Assembly: GCA_017557535.1 (NCBI GenBank)
Contig: JAFYYM010000080.1
Span: 1-64,000, forward strand
Direction: 5' to 3'
Source of the DNA: Bacteroidales bacterium
Lineage (GTDB): Bacteria > Bacteroidota > Bacteroidia > Bacteroidales > UBA932
DNA length: 64,000 nucleotides
Shown in pieces: positions 34,291 through 42,961 of the stretch. Below the pieces are notes generated by a model. It was not told where the DNA came from and did not search any database. It saw only the letters and a program-made list of their open reading frames with translations. The position numbers and the translations under genes were made by a program. Within the stretch, counting starts at the first letter, position 1. Every line of letters starts with the position of its first letter.

Positions 34291-34371
34291 AGTCTGTTTT
34301 ATATACTGGCGGCGAAGGTAAGTGATTTCAGTTATTGACGGAAAAAAACGAGGAAAATGGGGGCGTATTGT

Positions 34372-34425
34372 GGGAAAAATGAACATTTTTGTCGCTATTA
34401 TAGGGAAATTTTGTTCTTTTTTCCC
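34372..34425. promoter_or_regulatory. 54-bp nested palindrome between acyl-CoA synthetase and AraC genes
   Basis: Outer arms GGGAAAAATGAAC (34372-34384) and GTTCTTTTTTCCC (34413-34425) match with one mismatch. Centred on the same axis is TCGCTATTATAGGGA (34392-34406), an imperfect inner palindrome whose core equals the rhaT upstream site. The nested symmetry, and the position between divergent genes, suggest a regulatory region bound by a dimeric factor. Confidence 0.6.
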
Positions 34426-34436
34426 AAATTAGCATC

Positions 34437-35372
34437 ATGAAAGAGAAAGTGAGCACATTGAGACTTGACATGGTGCCAGCCATGGCGAGAACCCTTTCGC
34501 TCAAGGACGAGGTTGTCATCTCGGACAATCTGGATTTAATGGTTCCGGAAGGAATCTCAGCCAAGCTACGGAAAAGGCAGCCCACCAGAACTCTAAAGCC
34601 CGATGGAATGAAGTTCCCCTACAGGGTGGCGTTCAACACGATCCTATTCGTGGAATCTGGAAGGGTCGATCTCATCATCAACCTTAAAGAGTACCGGATC
34701 GAGGGCTGTTCCATCTTCCTCGCCGCCTCCGGTATAGTATTGGACTCTCTCAGCTATCAAGCCGGGACCCGCTTTTTAATAATAGCATACAGTGACGCCG
34801 GAAGCATCCTCCCTGCCACCTCACGTCCCTCCAGGATTATCAGGGCTGCCACTTATGCTCCCCTTCTGCTGCCCGTGGATCCGGGACGTATGGACAGGCA
34901 TCTCCAACTTCTCAGAGTAGTCCAACATGTAGCCGAGGGAGGTCCTGACTATTCATTTAAAGAAGACATCGTGGAGGGTTTCGCCAAAGTCATAGCTGGA
35001 GGTATCGCGAGGATTATTATGGAGAGAAGCGGCAGCAGGAGACCTTCAGGCAGGAGGCCAACCATCCTCCGCCAGTTCATAACCTCCGTGCAGAAAAACT
35101 GTGACCGGCACCGGGACTTGGAGTTCTATGCGAAAGAGTTGTGCGTCACCCCGAAATACCTGTCAAGGATAGTCAGTGAACAATCCGGCAGAGTAGCCAC
35201 AGAGATCATCCGTGAATATGTGATCGCCGGCGCGAGACTCCTTCTAAGCGGTGGGGATTATAATGTCCAGCAGGTCAGCAACCTTATGGGATTTCCAAAC
35301 GCTTCTTATTTCGGGAGATACTTCTTAAAAGCGACTGGTATGACTCCTCGTCAATTCCAACTTTTTATGTAA
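34437..35372 (+). CDS. AraC family transcriptional regulator
   Basis: The 311-residue protein has a cupin-like N-terminal sensing half (about 20-170, with FNTILFVESGRVDLIINLKEY) and a C-terminal AraC DNA-binding domain (about 210-311). The latter shows two helix-turn-helix units, DLEFYAKELCVTPKYLSRIVSEQSG and NVQQVSNLMGFPNASYFGRYFLKATGMTPRQF. The small-molecule effector is unknown. It is divergent from the acyl-CoA synthetase gene across a 54-bp nested palindrome, and may bind there and at the similar rhaT site. This is inference. Confidence 0.93.
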   Translation: MKEKVSTLRLDMVPAMARTLSLKDEVVISDNLDLMVPEGISAKLRKRQPTRTLKPDGMKFPYRVAFNTILFVESGRVDLIINLKEYRIEGCSIFLAASGIVLDSLSYQAGTRFLIIAYSDAGSILPATSRPSRIIRAATYAPLLLPVDPGRMDRHLQLLRVVQHVAEGGPDYSFKEDIVEGFAKVIAGGIARIIMERSGSRRPSGRRPTILRQFITSVQKNCDRHRDLEFYAKELCVTPKYLSRIVSEQSGRVATEIIREYVIAGARLLLSGGDYNVQQVSNLMGFPNASYFGRYFLKATGMTPRQFQLFM

Positions 35373-35395
35373 TTTTATAACCTGATCTTATAGCG

Positions 35396-35908
35396 ATGAT
35401 AGACAAGACAACCCAGATGATGGACGCCGGAATGAGGCTATTCGATACCGAGAAGCCATTCGGCACAGTGCTAGGCGGAATCAAAACCGAGATGGCAAAA
35501 TACGGGAAGGTGCTCAAGCCCAATGAGATTATCGATTCGGAACTCCCGGAGGCCTGCTCCGGATGCGACCTTTTCCTGGACAGGTCCACAAGGTTTAAGG
35601 CTAAATATATATCCTGCTCTTTGGAAGATGCCGGGATTGTCGGGGCCACACCTGACGGAGAGGCTATCCACCACTATGCCGCCTCTATTAAAGAAGGCAA
35701 CAAGAACACCAATGTGGGCATTTATGTCGCCTGCTCGCTGGTGATCATTTGGTCCATGCTAGGATGGTTCATCTCCGAAGGTATCGGATGGATCGCTCTT
35801 GTTTTCGCCATTATCGGCATCTACGGCGCATGGCGCATGCTTCGTCCGAGTAAGGATAACGCCAAACTGGCCAATCAGTTTCTGGACACATTTGAGAAAG
35901 CCAAATAG
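35396..35908 (+). CDS. Two-helix membrane protein of unknown function
   Basis: I do not recognise a family for this 170-residue protein. The N-terminal 100 residues are soluble and charged, with a CSGC pair (PEACSGCDLFLD) and a later Cys. Two adjacent hydrophobic helices follow (VGIYVACSLVIIWSMLGWFI and IGWIALVFAIIGIYGAW, about 105-145), then a short basic tail. There is no signal peptide. It lies 23 nt after the AraC gene and 2 nt before the serine hydrolase gene, so cotranscription with the latter is likely. Confidence 0.72.
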   Translation: MIDKTTQMMDAGMRLFDTEKPFGTVLGGIKTEMAKYGKVLKPNEIIDSELPEACSGCDLFLDRSTRFKAKYISCSLEDAGIVGATPDGEAIHHYAASIKEGNKNTNVGIYVACSLVIIWSMLGWFISEGIGWIALVFAIIGIYGAWRMLRPSKDNAKLANQFLDTFEKAK

Positions 35909-35910
35909 TT

Positions 35911-37239
35911 ATGAATACTGCAATAAAAAAAGCCTTAAGAGCCGTTCTGGGAATCCTTGTGATCGGCCTGATCTTCGGTTGTGTCTATCTGGAAAGATTG
36001 ATGCCTATCATCACCGGTTATGCCGCCAAAAACCTGGCCTCAGCGGTGTTCGTCTCTGGAAGAGACGCTTCCGAGGTGGAGGACCTGGATCTGGATTTCT
36101 CGTTTATAACCTTAGTTGACAACAAGGTCGATTACGAGGGGAAGACCGTGACCAGCCGTTTCCTCTGGGGGAAATCCACAGCCGTGTTCCGTGAGGGTTG
36201 CGGAGTGACACTGCTCCGTGGGGAAAAAGTGGACGAGCTCAAAGCAGATAAGTTTCCCCTTCCAGTGGAGGCCGAGATTCCTGACACGACAGTATCCAGC
36301 GACAAAGAGCTTATCTCGAGACTGGAACCTATCGCCAAAGCCTTGGTGGATGACAAGTCGTATGGTGGAACCCCTTTCGCTTTCATAGTCCTTCATGATG
36401 GAGAGGTGGTAGCGGAACGTTATAAGGAAGGCATAACCGCAGAGATGCCACTCCTAAGCTGGAGCATGGCAAAGAGCTTCACGAACGCCCTGGCTGGAGT
36501 TATGGCCGGTGATTCCCTTGTCGATATTCATGCCCCGATGGATATTCCACAATGGCAGGATGATGAAAGGAAATCCATCACACTCAACGACTTGATGCAG
36601 ATGCAAAGTGGTCTTGAATGGAATGAGGACTATGGCAACCGGTCTGATGTGAACATTATGCTCCACCAGGAGAAGGACATGGGGCTTTACGCGCTTTCCA
36701 AACCTTTGGCTCACGATCCGGGAACCTTCTGGTATTATTCAAGCGGCAGCACTAATATCGTAATGCGTTATCTCAGAGGCAAATTCTTGTCTGACAGCGA
36801 TTTCCACGCATACATCCGGGAACGGCTGTTCAATCCCCTAGGGATCAGGAACGGCTACTTCGAGCAAGACATGAGCGGAACTCCCGTCGGGTCGTCCTAT
36901 CTATACATCACGGCGAGGGAATTCTCCCGTTTTGGGCAAATGTATCTCGACGATGGTGTGGTGGATGGGAAAAGGGTACTTCCTGAAGGATGGGTGGAAT
37001 ATACGGTGACCCCGGCATCCGCGAGCGAAGGAGGCTACGGATCTTTCTTCTGGCTCAATAGAAACAAATCCCTTAGCGATGTTCCCGAAGACATGTTCTC
37101 CTGCAATGGCCATGACGGCCAAGAGATTTACATAATTCCATCCAAGGGACTTGTAGTGGCGTTGCTCGGCTATTCTCCAAAGCCGGACAACACCATCAAC
37201 TTCAACGTATTGCTAAGGGATATAATTAAAGAATTGTGA
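35911..37239 (+). CDS. Beta-lactamase-family serine hydrolase
   Basis: The 442-residue protein has an N-terminal membrane anchor or signal (VLGILVIGLIFGCVYL). The beta-lactamase/penicillin-binding fold motifs are visible: SxxK in LLSWSMAKSFTNA, a Tyr-Ser-Ser block in FWYYSSGSTNIVMRYL, and a GHDGQE block in place of KTG. This pattern fits class C-like esterases and 6-aminohexanoate-dimer-hydrolase-like enzymes rather than true beta-lactamases. It should act in the periplasm. Its stop codon directly abuts the 3' end of the tRNA-Thr gene on the other strand. Confidence 0.86.
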   Translation: MNTAIKKALRAVLGILVIGLIFGCVYLERLMPIITGYAAKNLASAVFVSGRDASEVEDLDLDFSFITLVDNKVDYEGKTVTSRFLWGKSTAVFREGCGVTLLRGEKVDELKADKFPLPVEAEIPDTTVSSDKELISRLEPIAKALVDDKSYGGTPFAFIVLHDGEVVAERYKEGITAEMPLLSWSMAKSFTNALAGVMAGDSLVDIHAPMDIPQWQDDERKSITLNDLMQMQSGLEWNEDYGNRSDVNIMLHQEKDMGLYALSKPLAHDPGTFWYYSSGSTNIVMRYLRGKFLSDSDFHAYIRERLFNPLGIRNGYFEQDMSGTPVGSSYLYITAREFSRFGQMYLDDGVVDGKRVLPEGWVEYTVTPASASEGGYGSFFWLNRNKSLSDVPEDMFSCNGHDGQEIYIIPSKGLVVALLGYSPKPDNTINFNVLLRDIIKEL

Positions 37240-37310
37240 GCCACTTGGCAGATTTGAACTCCCGACCTGCGCGTTACGAATGCGCTGCTCTACCGCTGAG
37301 CTAAAGTGGC
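37239..37310 (-). tRNA. tRNA-Thr (anticodon CGT), slightly degenerate
   Basis: On the - strand the acceptor GCCACTT pairs with AAGTGGC, the D-arm is GCTC-AGCGGTA-GAGC, and the anticodon loop TTCGTAA contains CGT (reads ACG, Thr). The T-loop is TTCAAAT. Two stems carry mismatches: A-C closing the anticodon loop (31:39) and G-G in the T-stem (51:63). CCA is not encoded. A perfect promoter lies upstream, so it is likely expressed. Confidence 0.85.
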
Positions 37311-37339
37311 TTGGCTACATTTCTCATGGAAATGGACTG

Positions 37340-37347
37340 CAAATATA
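37340..37347 (-). promoter_or_regulatory. Promoter -7 element of tRNA-Thr
   Basis: On the - strand TATATTTG is an exact match, followed by CAGTCC. The TTTGCAGTCC string equals that at the tRNA-Glu promoter. It lies about 30 nt before the tRNA 5' end. Confidence 0.75.
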
Positions 37348-37396
37348 ATGATTTTTTCTGAAGATAAGTCTAAATTCGCGAAAGCATCAGAAAAAT

Positions 37397-38803
37397 ATGA
37401 TATCCGATATTCTGATAATAGGTGGAGGAGCCGCAGGTCTGATGGCGGCTTATGGAGCGGCAAAGACCCTTCCTGATGCCAGAATCACTATCCTGGAGAA
37501 GATGCCCCGGCCTGGGCGTAAGATCCTGTTCACAGGGAAAGGACGGTGCAACTTCACCAACACTAAGCCATGGAACGAGTTCTCCAAGCACATCCGTACC
37601 AATCCGAACTTTGTAAAGCCGGCATTTTTCAACTTCACACCGGACAACATGATCGACTTCCTCGAAAGGAGCGGACTGGAGACCATAGTTGAAAGAGGTG
37701 ACAGGGCTTTCCCATATTCCCACAGAGCGTCCGATGTCTTGGACACCATTGTGGAAACAGTTTTGAGACAAGGGGTTACCCTCCTTACCGAGTGTGAGGT
37801 GGAAGAAATAAGGCCCGGGTTTGAGGTACGCTGCTCGAATGGTGAGACTTTCAAGGCATCCAAACTTATTATCGCCACAGGAGGCCTCTCCTACCCTATG
37901 ACAGGTTCAACCGGAGACGGATACAGATGGGCTGAGTTCTTCGGGCATAAGCTCATACCCTGCTTCCCGTCACTTACGGCCATGGTTCCGAGAGGATATA
38001 AAATCTCCGGTGGCAGCGAGCCCCAGATGAAGGGGCATATCAATCGGGAAATTCCCATGACAGGTGCCGGAGAAGTTCTCAAAGGCGCCAAGCTCAAGAA
38101 CATCAGCCTGACCGTATCATATGACGGGAACGTCACCGAAACCGAATTCGGCGACATAGACTTCACGGACGGAGGAATAGAGGGCCCCATCGGCTTCCAG
38201 GTGAGCCGCAAATGTGTCAAGACCCTGATGAACGGAGGTAAAGTGGCCTTTTCCCTGGATCTGAAGCCCGGAGTGCCGATTGAGGAGCTCACCGAGAGGG
38301 TCAAAGCCCTCTGGAACGACATTAAGAACGACCCAAGGACTCGTCAAGCAAAGGACGGGAGAGGCATAAATGGCAAGGAGATGTACAGGATCCTGCTTGG
38401 AAAACTTATGCCATGGGACCTGATACCTGGTTTCCAGACTTGGAACCCGGACATTCTGGAGACTTCTGTGAAGAAGAATGAATTCCGTTCCCGTAGGAAC
38501 GCTCCTCAGAGACGAGTTTACGATGTCAACCTTGAGCTTCTGGCCAAGACATTGAAAAACTGGAAGTTCGATATCATTGGATTCGTCGGCTACGAAAGAT
38601 GCGTGATCACCGCGGGAGGAGTCTCCACCGACGAGATCGTAGCCAAAACGATGGAGTCCAAGCTTCGTGAAGGACTGTATTTCTGCGGTGAGATTCTCGA
38701 TATGGACTGTGACACCGGCGGGTATAATCTTCAGTGCGCATTCTCGACCGGTCTTCTGGCCGGGGAATCCGCCGCCAAAGCTATTAACCAAAACGAATTA
38801 TAA
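37397..38803 (+). CDS. HI0933/YhiN-type FAD-dependent oxidoreductase
   Basis: The 468-residue flavoprotein has the N-terminal dinucleotide fold DILIIGGGAAGLMAAYGAAK, then PGRKILFTGKGRCNFTN, GDRAFPYSHRASDVLD, LIIATGGLSYPMTGSTGDGY and, near the C-terminus, ITAGGVSTDEI and LYFCGEILDMDCDTGGYNLQ, all hallmarks of the HI0933 (YhiN) family. The physiological substrate of the family is not established. It is cytosolic. Its stop and the next start overlap as TAATG. Confidence 0.93.
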   Translation: MISDILIIGGGAAGLMAAYGAAKTLPDARITILEKMPRPGRKILFTGKGRCNFTNTKPWNEFSKHIRTNPNFVKPAFFNFTPDNMIDFLERSGLETIVERGDRAFPYSHRASDVLDTIVETVLRQGVTLLTECEVEEIRPGFEVRCSNGETFKASKLIIATGGLSYPMTGSTGDGYRWAEFFGHKLIPCFPSLTAMVPRGYKISGGSEPQMKGHINREIPMTGAGEVLKGAKLKNISLTVSYDGNVTETEFGDIDFTDGGIEGPIGFQVSRKCVKTLMNGGKVAFSLDLKPGVPIEELTERVKALWNDIKNDPRTRQAKDGRGINGKEMYRILLGKLMPWDLIPGFQTWNPDILETSVKKNEFRSRRNAPQRRVYDVNLELLAKTLKNWKFDIIGFVGYERCVITAGGVSTDEIVAKTMESKLREGLYFCGEILDMDCDTGGYNLQCAFSTGLLAGESAAKAINQNEL

Positions 38804-39648
38804 TGATAAGCAATATGTTCCGCTTTCGTACCCTGGCCATCTTCGCTTTAACAGCGATATTGTTCGCTTCCTGCTCCGGGAAGTTCACCCCTTTCACTTT
38901 CGTTCACTGCACCGACACCCAGATCGGATTCGGCGACAAATCCGAAGGATTCGTCCACTCAGACTCACTGCTCAACGCGGCGGTTGACGCGATCAACTCA
39001 CTTAAACCGGAATTCACGGTAGTGACTGGTGACCTGGTCAATGATGTGGACGACCCTCTCCAGGACGAGCTATTCCGTAAAGGGATCGCGAGATTTGACA
39101 TTCCGTGCTTTCTTCTTCCTGGCAACCATGACTACCGCAATGACTGGACCGCTAAGATCAAGAATGACTACGTGACACAAAGGGGATATGACAGGTTCTC
39201 GTTCATCAAGAATGGCTGCGCATTCATCGGAATAGACTCAAATTGCATAAAAGCCAAAGCTACTGAGGCGGAGAATGAGCAATGGGATTGGCTCGAAGGG
39301 GAACTGAGAAAGGCCCGGAAGGCTAAATTCACTTTCCTCTTCCTCCACTGCCCCATTTTCAAGAAAGATATAGATGAGCCGGAAGACTATGAGAATTTCC
39401 CGATGGAAAGCCGCCGGAAATATATCGATTTGCTCAAGGGATATGGGGTGGACGCTGTGCTTGCAGGCCACACCCACAAGGATTATGACATCGTGTTTGA
39501 GGGAATCAGGCTTGTCGCGGCGAATCCGGTGTGCAACGGAATCGGTCACGGCCAACCAGGATTCAACACAGTCAGTCTGACAAAAGACGGATTTGAGATT
39601 GAATTCCATCCGACACCAGGTTTCGACCCAGCGAAGTGCCGGCTTTAG
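38803..39648 (+). CDS. Calcineurin-like metallophosphoesterase lipoprotein
   Basis: The 281-residue protein has a lipoprotein signal (LAIFALTAILFASC, Cys24). The metallophosphoesterase motifs are complete: FVHCTDTQIGFGDK (first metal site with Asp), VVTGDLVND, LPGNHDYR, FLFLHCPIF and VLAGHTHKD. It is probably anchored in the envelope and hydrolyses a phosphomonoester or diester. It starts at 38803, overlapping the flavoprotein stop by 1 nt; an in-frame ATG at 38815 is an alternative. A weak hairpin followed by a T tract lies just after the stop. Confidence 0.88.
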   Translation: MISNMFRFRTLAIFALTAILFASCSGKFTPFTFVHCTDTQIGFGDKSEGFVHSDSLLNAAVDAINSLKPEFTVVTGDLVNDVDDPLQDELFRKGIARFDIPCFLLPGNHDYRNDWTAKIKNDYVTQRGYDRFSFIKNGCAFIGIDSNCIKAKATEAENEQWDWLEGELRKARKAKFTFLFLHCPIFKKDIDEPEDYENFPMESRRKYIDLLKGYGVDAVLAGHTHKDYDIVFEGIRLVAANPVCNGIGHGQPGFNTVSLTKDGFEIEFHPTPGFDPAKCRL

Positions 39649-39649
39649 G

Positions 39650-39681
39650 ATAAGAACAAGTTTGTCCTTTATCGTTTTTTT
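39650..39681 (+). terminator. Weak terminator after the phosphoesterase gene
   Basis: GATAA/TTATC and ACAA/TTGT pair with an internal loop, followed by CG and seven T. The 3' arm overlaps the next promoter's -33 element. Confidence 0.4.
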
Positions 39682-39691
39682 CGTATTTTTA
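39661..39691 (+). promoter_or_regulatory. Promoter of the first beta-helix protein gene
   Basis: TTTG (39661-39664), a 19-nt spacer and TATTTTTA (39684-39691), one mismatch from TAnnTTTG, lie 26 nt upstream of the ATG at 39718. Confidence 0.6.
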
Positions 39692-39717
39692 TAGAACCAC
39701 AAATAATAACCACGATT

Positions 39718-41067
39718 ATGAAGCATTTCCTAGCTCTAGCCATTTTATTCACCTTCGGTATCAACGCCATCGCGGCGATCGACAACGATCCTCTAAAAGA
39801 TGCCGAAATCATCACCCCTGAACTGTTCGGATGCGTCGGTGACGGCGTCACAGACGACACTGAGGCTCTTCAGAAAGCTTTCGATTTCTGCCTCACGAAC
39901 AATCGGCAGCTGATCGCACATAAGGGAAAGACTTATGCCGTCTCAAAGACAATCATGGCACACACCGCCAATGATATACAGATTGATTTTGGAGGTGCGG
40001 TCATCATGGCCATCAAACCCATGGAGCATATCATCGACCTCGACAATTATGATATTCCTGACAAGATCGGTCATAGCAGCACGGTTTACAATCTTGTCCT
40101 GGACTGCAATTCGATGAGCGGAGGAGTGTATTGTCCCCGTGCCAGCAAGATATCTTTCAACTCCCTTATGGTTCGCAACTGCAACCTGAAGGCTTTCAGT
40201 GTTGTGAAAGGTTACGAGGTATTCGTCACCAACTCTCACATCCATTGCACAACAGGTCCTGAGAGCTATGGAATTTACATGGATACAGGCGACTGCCATT
40301 TCGACAATATTGTCATCATCAACGCCCACACCGCGATATTCCAGTCGTGCAGTATCAATTTTTACGACAAGATACACTCATGGCTGTCCAAGAACGTGGA
40401 AGGTAGCGTATTCTTACATCTGGTGGACGGTCTCGCCCACCTCGAGCAGTCATATTGCGACACCGCGGAGAAAGGTTATGTCATCGATGGTCCCTCAGTG
40501 TTAAGGCTCATCGGTTGCTACTACTTCAACAATCCCCGCTGCTACGACAGCCCCAATCCTCCTGTGATATTCAACTTCACAAGACCCGAGTTGACACAGC
40601 GGGCAACGATCTCTCTTGAGGGTACCAGCTTCAACACGGGTGGACTGGACGTCAGGATCAGCAATGAGGAAAACCACCACATCCAGATATCCCACTGTTT
40701 CTTCAATCCCGGAATAAGTGGTAATGTGGGCAAATTCAACCTGACAGCGGCTTCAGGAATAGAATTCCGCCGCGCTTTCGGTATCATGGGAGACAACACC
40801 AGTTTCTCCACCCCGGCCAGCGAAGGCAACAAACTTGTGATTGACGCTGACATCACATCCCCTTCGAAAGGGAAAGTCGTTGTGGCCACTCTGCCAAAGG
40901 CATATTCTCCTTCCACCGACCAATACGGCATGTCCACGGTCATAGGCTCTAAGGGAGAGGCGATACCCGTTCCTGTAAAGGTGGAGCCTTCTGGTGAAGT
41001 GTCATTCGAATGCCCGGCGAAGGTGAAAGCCGAAAGGATAGTGATTGATATGGAATATGTTAATTAA
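39718..41067 (+). CDS. Secreted right-handed beta-helix (pectate-lyase-superfamily) protein
   Basis: The 449-residue protein has signal peptide FLALAILFTFGINAIAA. ITPELFGCVGDGVTDDTEALQKAFDFC is the N-terminal signature of the Pectate_lyase_3 group, found in phage tail spikes and glycan lyases/hydrolases. It is followed by parallel beta-helix rungs (YNLVLDCNSMSGGVYC, KISFNSLMVRNCNLKAF, SHIHCTTGPES). No unambiguous catalytic set is visible, so it may bind rather than cleave a polysaccharide. The C-terminal 80 residues form a separate beta-rich region. A second protein of similar architecture is encoded at 42962-44206. Confidence 0.78.
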   Translation: MKHFLALAILFTFGINAIAAIDNDPLKDAEIITPELFGCVGDGVTDDTEALQKAFDFCLTNNRQLIAHKGKTYAVSKTIMAHTANDIQIDFGGAVIMAIKPMEHIIDLDNYDIPDKIGHSSTVYNLVLDCNSMSGGVYCPRASKISFNSLMVRNCNLKAFSVVKGYEVFVTNSHIHCTTGPESYGIYMDTGDCHFDNIVIINAHTAIFQSCSINFYDKIHSWLSKNVEGSVFLHLVDGLAHLEQSYCDTAEKGYVIDGPSVLRLIGCYYFNNPRCYDSPNPPVIFNFTRPELTQRATISLEGTSFNTGGLDVRISNEENHHIQISHCFFNPGISGNVGKFNLTAASGIEFRRAFGIMGDNTSFSTPASEGNKLVIDADITSPSKGKVVVATLPKAYSPSTDQYGMSTVIGSKGEAIPVPVKVEPSGEVSFECPAKVKAERIVIDMEYVN

Positions 41068-41085
41068 CCAATAATCCACCTGCGT

Positions 41086-42189
41086 ATGAAAAGGCTAGTG
41101 CCCATTATCGCACTTCTTGCCTTGGCGATTCCCTCTGGAGCCCAAACCATCCAAAAAGGGAATAAGTTCTTCAATGGAGAGGCTCTCTACACCGTACAGG
41201 AAGTCCGGATGGGGAGAATAGTTTACATGACTGGAGAGAATTCCGACGGGGACTACCTTGAGCTGACCCTTGAGAAAGTCCCTGACAAGGCTGGCGTTTA
41301 CACTCTCCAGCCCAGCGCACAAGCGGACGACCCGCCTTTCGAAGGATCCGGTTTCGGCAATACAGTGCAATACGTCCGCCAGCAAGGGATGAATTTCTTG
41401 GCTGTCAGCGGGATATTTGACGGACTCGTGGAAATCCTTGTGTTGACACCGGATAACCTCAAAAACTGCCTGGGTCAACAAGATTTCGCTGAGGAGCAGC
41501 CCTTGTCCGAATTGGCGGGAAGCATGCTTCTAAACAACGACATCCTCTCCGACTATGAGACCATATCCCTTATAGAACTAGTTGAAGATAAACTAAATAA
41601 GCCCAATCCGTCCGTCATCGAGCGTTATAACCGCCAGCTGGTGGAGGGTATTATAGCCTTCCGTAAAGCCATGGAAGCATTCAATAACCCTGATGGTCTT
41701 GGAGGAGATGGCCGAGGACAGGATGAGATCGAGGCTGAGCAAGCCATAATCGACCGCGTCGACCAATTATTCAAGGATCTCGCCCGCAGGAACGAGGGAG
41801 GAGTGGGCAATCCCACACCCGAGGAATTTGAAAGGGAGTACACAAGCGAGCGCTGGCTGAAGACGGTGAGAAAAGTCATGCTGAAGGATGAGAAGGAAGA
41901 CGGGATCGGATTCTTCGACCACGACTACTGGACATTCAGCCAGGATCCCTCCCCTGACATCAAGGTTGTGAAGATCGAGGTGGAAGAGGTGGAAGATGAT
42001 GAGGCTACGGTATTCGTCCGCTTCGTCAACTGGCCAGGCTCCAAACCCCAGACCATGAGATTCGAATTGGTCAAGGAGAATGGAGAACTCAAGGTCGACA
42101 ACATCCGCAACTACGACAACTCCTTCGATTCAGGGTATTTCGACTACATGGATGAGATGGAAGAGTATCTCGATCCGGATGATGACTAA
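41086..42189 (+). CDS. Exported protein of unknown function
   Basis: The 367-residue protein has signal peptide LVPIIALLALAIPSGAQ. The N-terminal 130 residues look beta-rich (FNGEALYTVQEVRMGRIVYM). A helical, acidic middle (about 150-260) contains AFRKAMEAFNN and DQLFKDLARRNEGG. The C-terminal segment (VVKIEVEEVEDDEATVFVRFVNWPGSKPQTMRFELVKENGELKVDNI) recalls DUF3828-type NTF2-like folds. It has a very acidic C-terminus (YLDPDDD). The function is unknown. It lies 18 nt after the beta-helix gene and 6 nt before the ZIP transporter gene, so it is probably cotranscribed with both. Confidence 0.72.
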   Translation: MKRLVPIIALLALAIPSGAQTIQKGNKFFNGEALYTVQEVRMGRIVYMTGENSDGDYLELTLEKVPDKAGVYTLQPSAQADDPPFEGSGFGNTVQYVRQQGMNFLAVSGIFDGLVEILVLTPDNLKNCLGQQDFAEEQPLSELAGSMLLNNDILSDYETISLIELVEDKLNKPNPSVIERYNRQLVEGIIAFRKAMEAFNNPDGLGGDGRGQDEIEAEQAIIDRVDQLFKDLARRNEGGVGNPTPEEFEREYTSERWLKTVRKVMLKDEKEDGIGFFDHDYWTFSQDPSPDIKVVKIEVEEVEDDEATVFVRFVNWPGSKPQTMRFELVKENGELKVDNIRNYDNSFDSGYFDYMDEMEEYLDPDDD

Positions 42190-42195
42190 AGGAAT

Positions 42196-42960
42196 ATGAA
42201 TGCCGTTCTGACAGCCCTGTTTATCCCGTTCCTTGGCACCGCCTTAGGATCCGCTTTCGTTTTCTTCATGAGGAAGGACATGCCGGAACGGCTTCAGAAA
42301 ACCCTTCTGGGGTTCGCCTCCGGAGTCATGGTGGCTGCCTCCGTATGGTCACTGATCATCCCCGCCCTTGAGATGGGCTCCGGAAAAACGTCTGTGATCC
42401 CGGTCACGGTAGGGCTTCTAGCTGGTTTCGCGTTTCTCCTCTTGATAGACCAAGTAACCCCTCACATCCACCCGGTCGGAGGTCCTGAAGGCCCGAAGAG
42501 CAGACTCTCCCGAACCACCATGCTGGCCCTGGCTGTCACAATCCACAATTTCCCGGAAGGAATGGCGGTGGGAGTCGCCGTGGCAGGAGCCCTGTCATCA
42601 GACTTCAGCATGGCCGGCGCCATCGCCCTATCCCTTGGAATAGCCATCCAGAACATCCCCGAGGGTGCTATCATATCCATGCCCTTGAAAGCCGCTGGCA
42701 ACAGCAGATGGAAATCTTTCCTCATCGGCACGCTAAGCGGAATTGTCGAGCCATTAGGTGGGGCCTTGGTGCTTTTACTCGCATCGGTGGCAACCTCGGC
42801 AATGCCATATCTCTTGCCATTCGCGGCGGGAGCTATGCTCTATGTCGTTATAGAAGAATTGGTTCCGGAAGCGTCGCAAGGAGAGCACTCCAACATGAGC
42901 ACAATCGGATTCGCTATAGGATTCGCCTTGATGATGGTACTTGATGTTGCGATGGGCTAG
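42196..42960 (+). CDS. ZIP family divalent metal transporter
   Basis: The 254-residue protein has about eight membrane helices. The paired metal-binding motifs of helices 4 and 5 are present: VTIHNFPEGMAVGVAVAGAL and GIAIQNIPEGAIISMPL. This is the ZupT-like ZIP pattern for zinc, iron or manganese uptake across the inner membrane. A His-containing loop (DQVTPHIHP) lies before them. Its stop lies one base from the stop of the convergent beta-helix gene. Confidence 0.92.
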   Translation: MNAVLTALFIPFLGTALGSAFVFFMRKDMPERLQKTLLGFASGVMVAASVWSLIIPALEMGSGKTSVIPVTVGLLAGFAFLLLIDQVTPHIHPVGGPEGPKSRLSRTTMLALAVTIHNFPEGMAVGVAVAGALSSDFSMAGAIALSLGIAIQNIPEGAIISMPLKAAGNSRWKSFLIGTLSGIVEPLGGALVLLLASVATSAMPYLLPFAAGAMLYVVIEELVPEASQGEHSNMSTIGFAIGFALMMVLDVAMG

Positions 42961-42961
42961 T

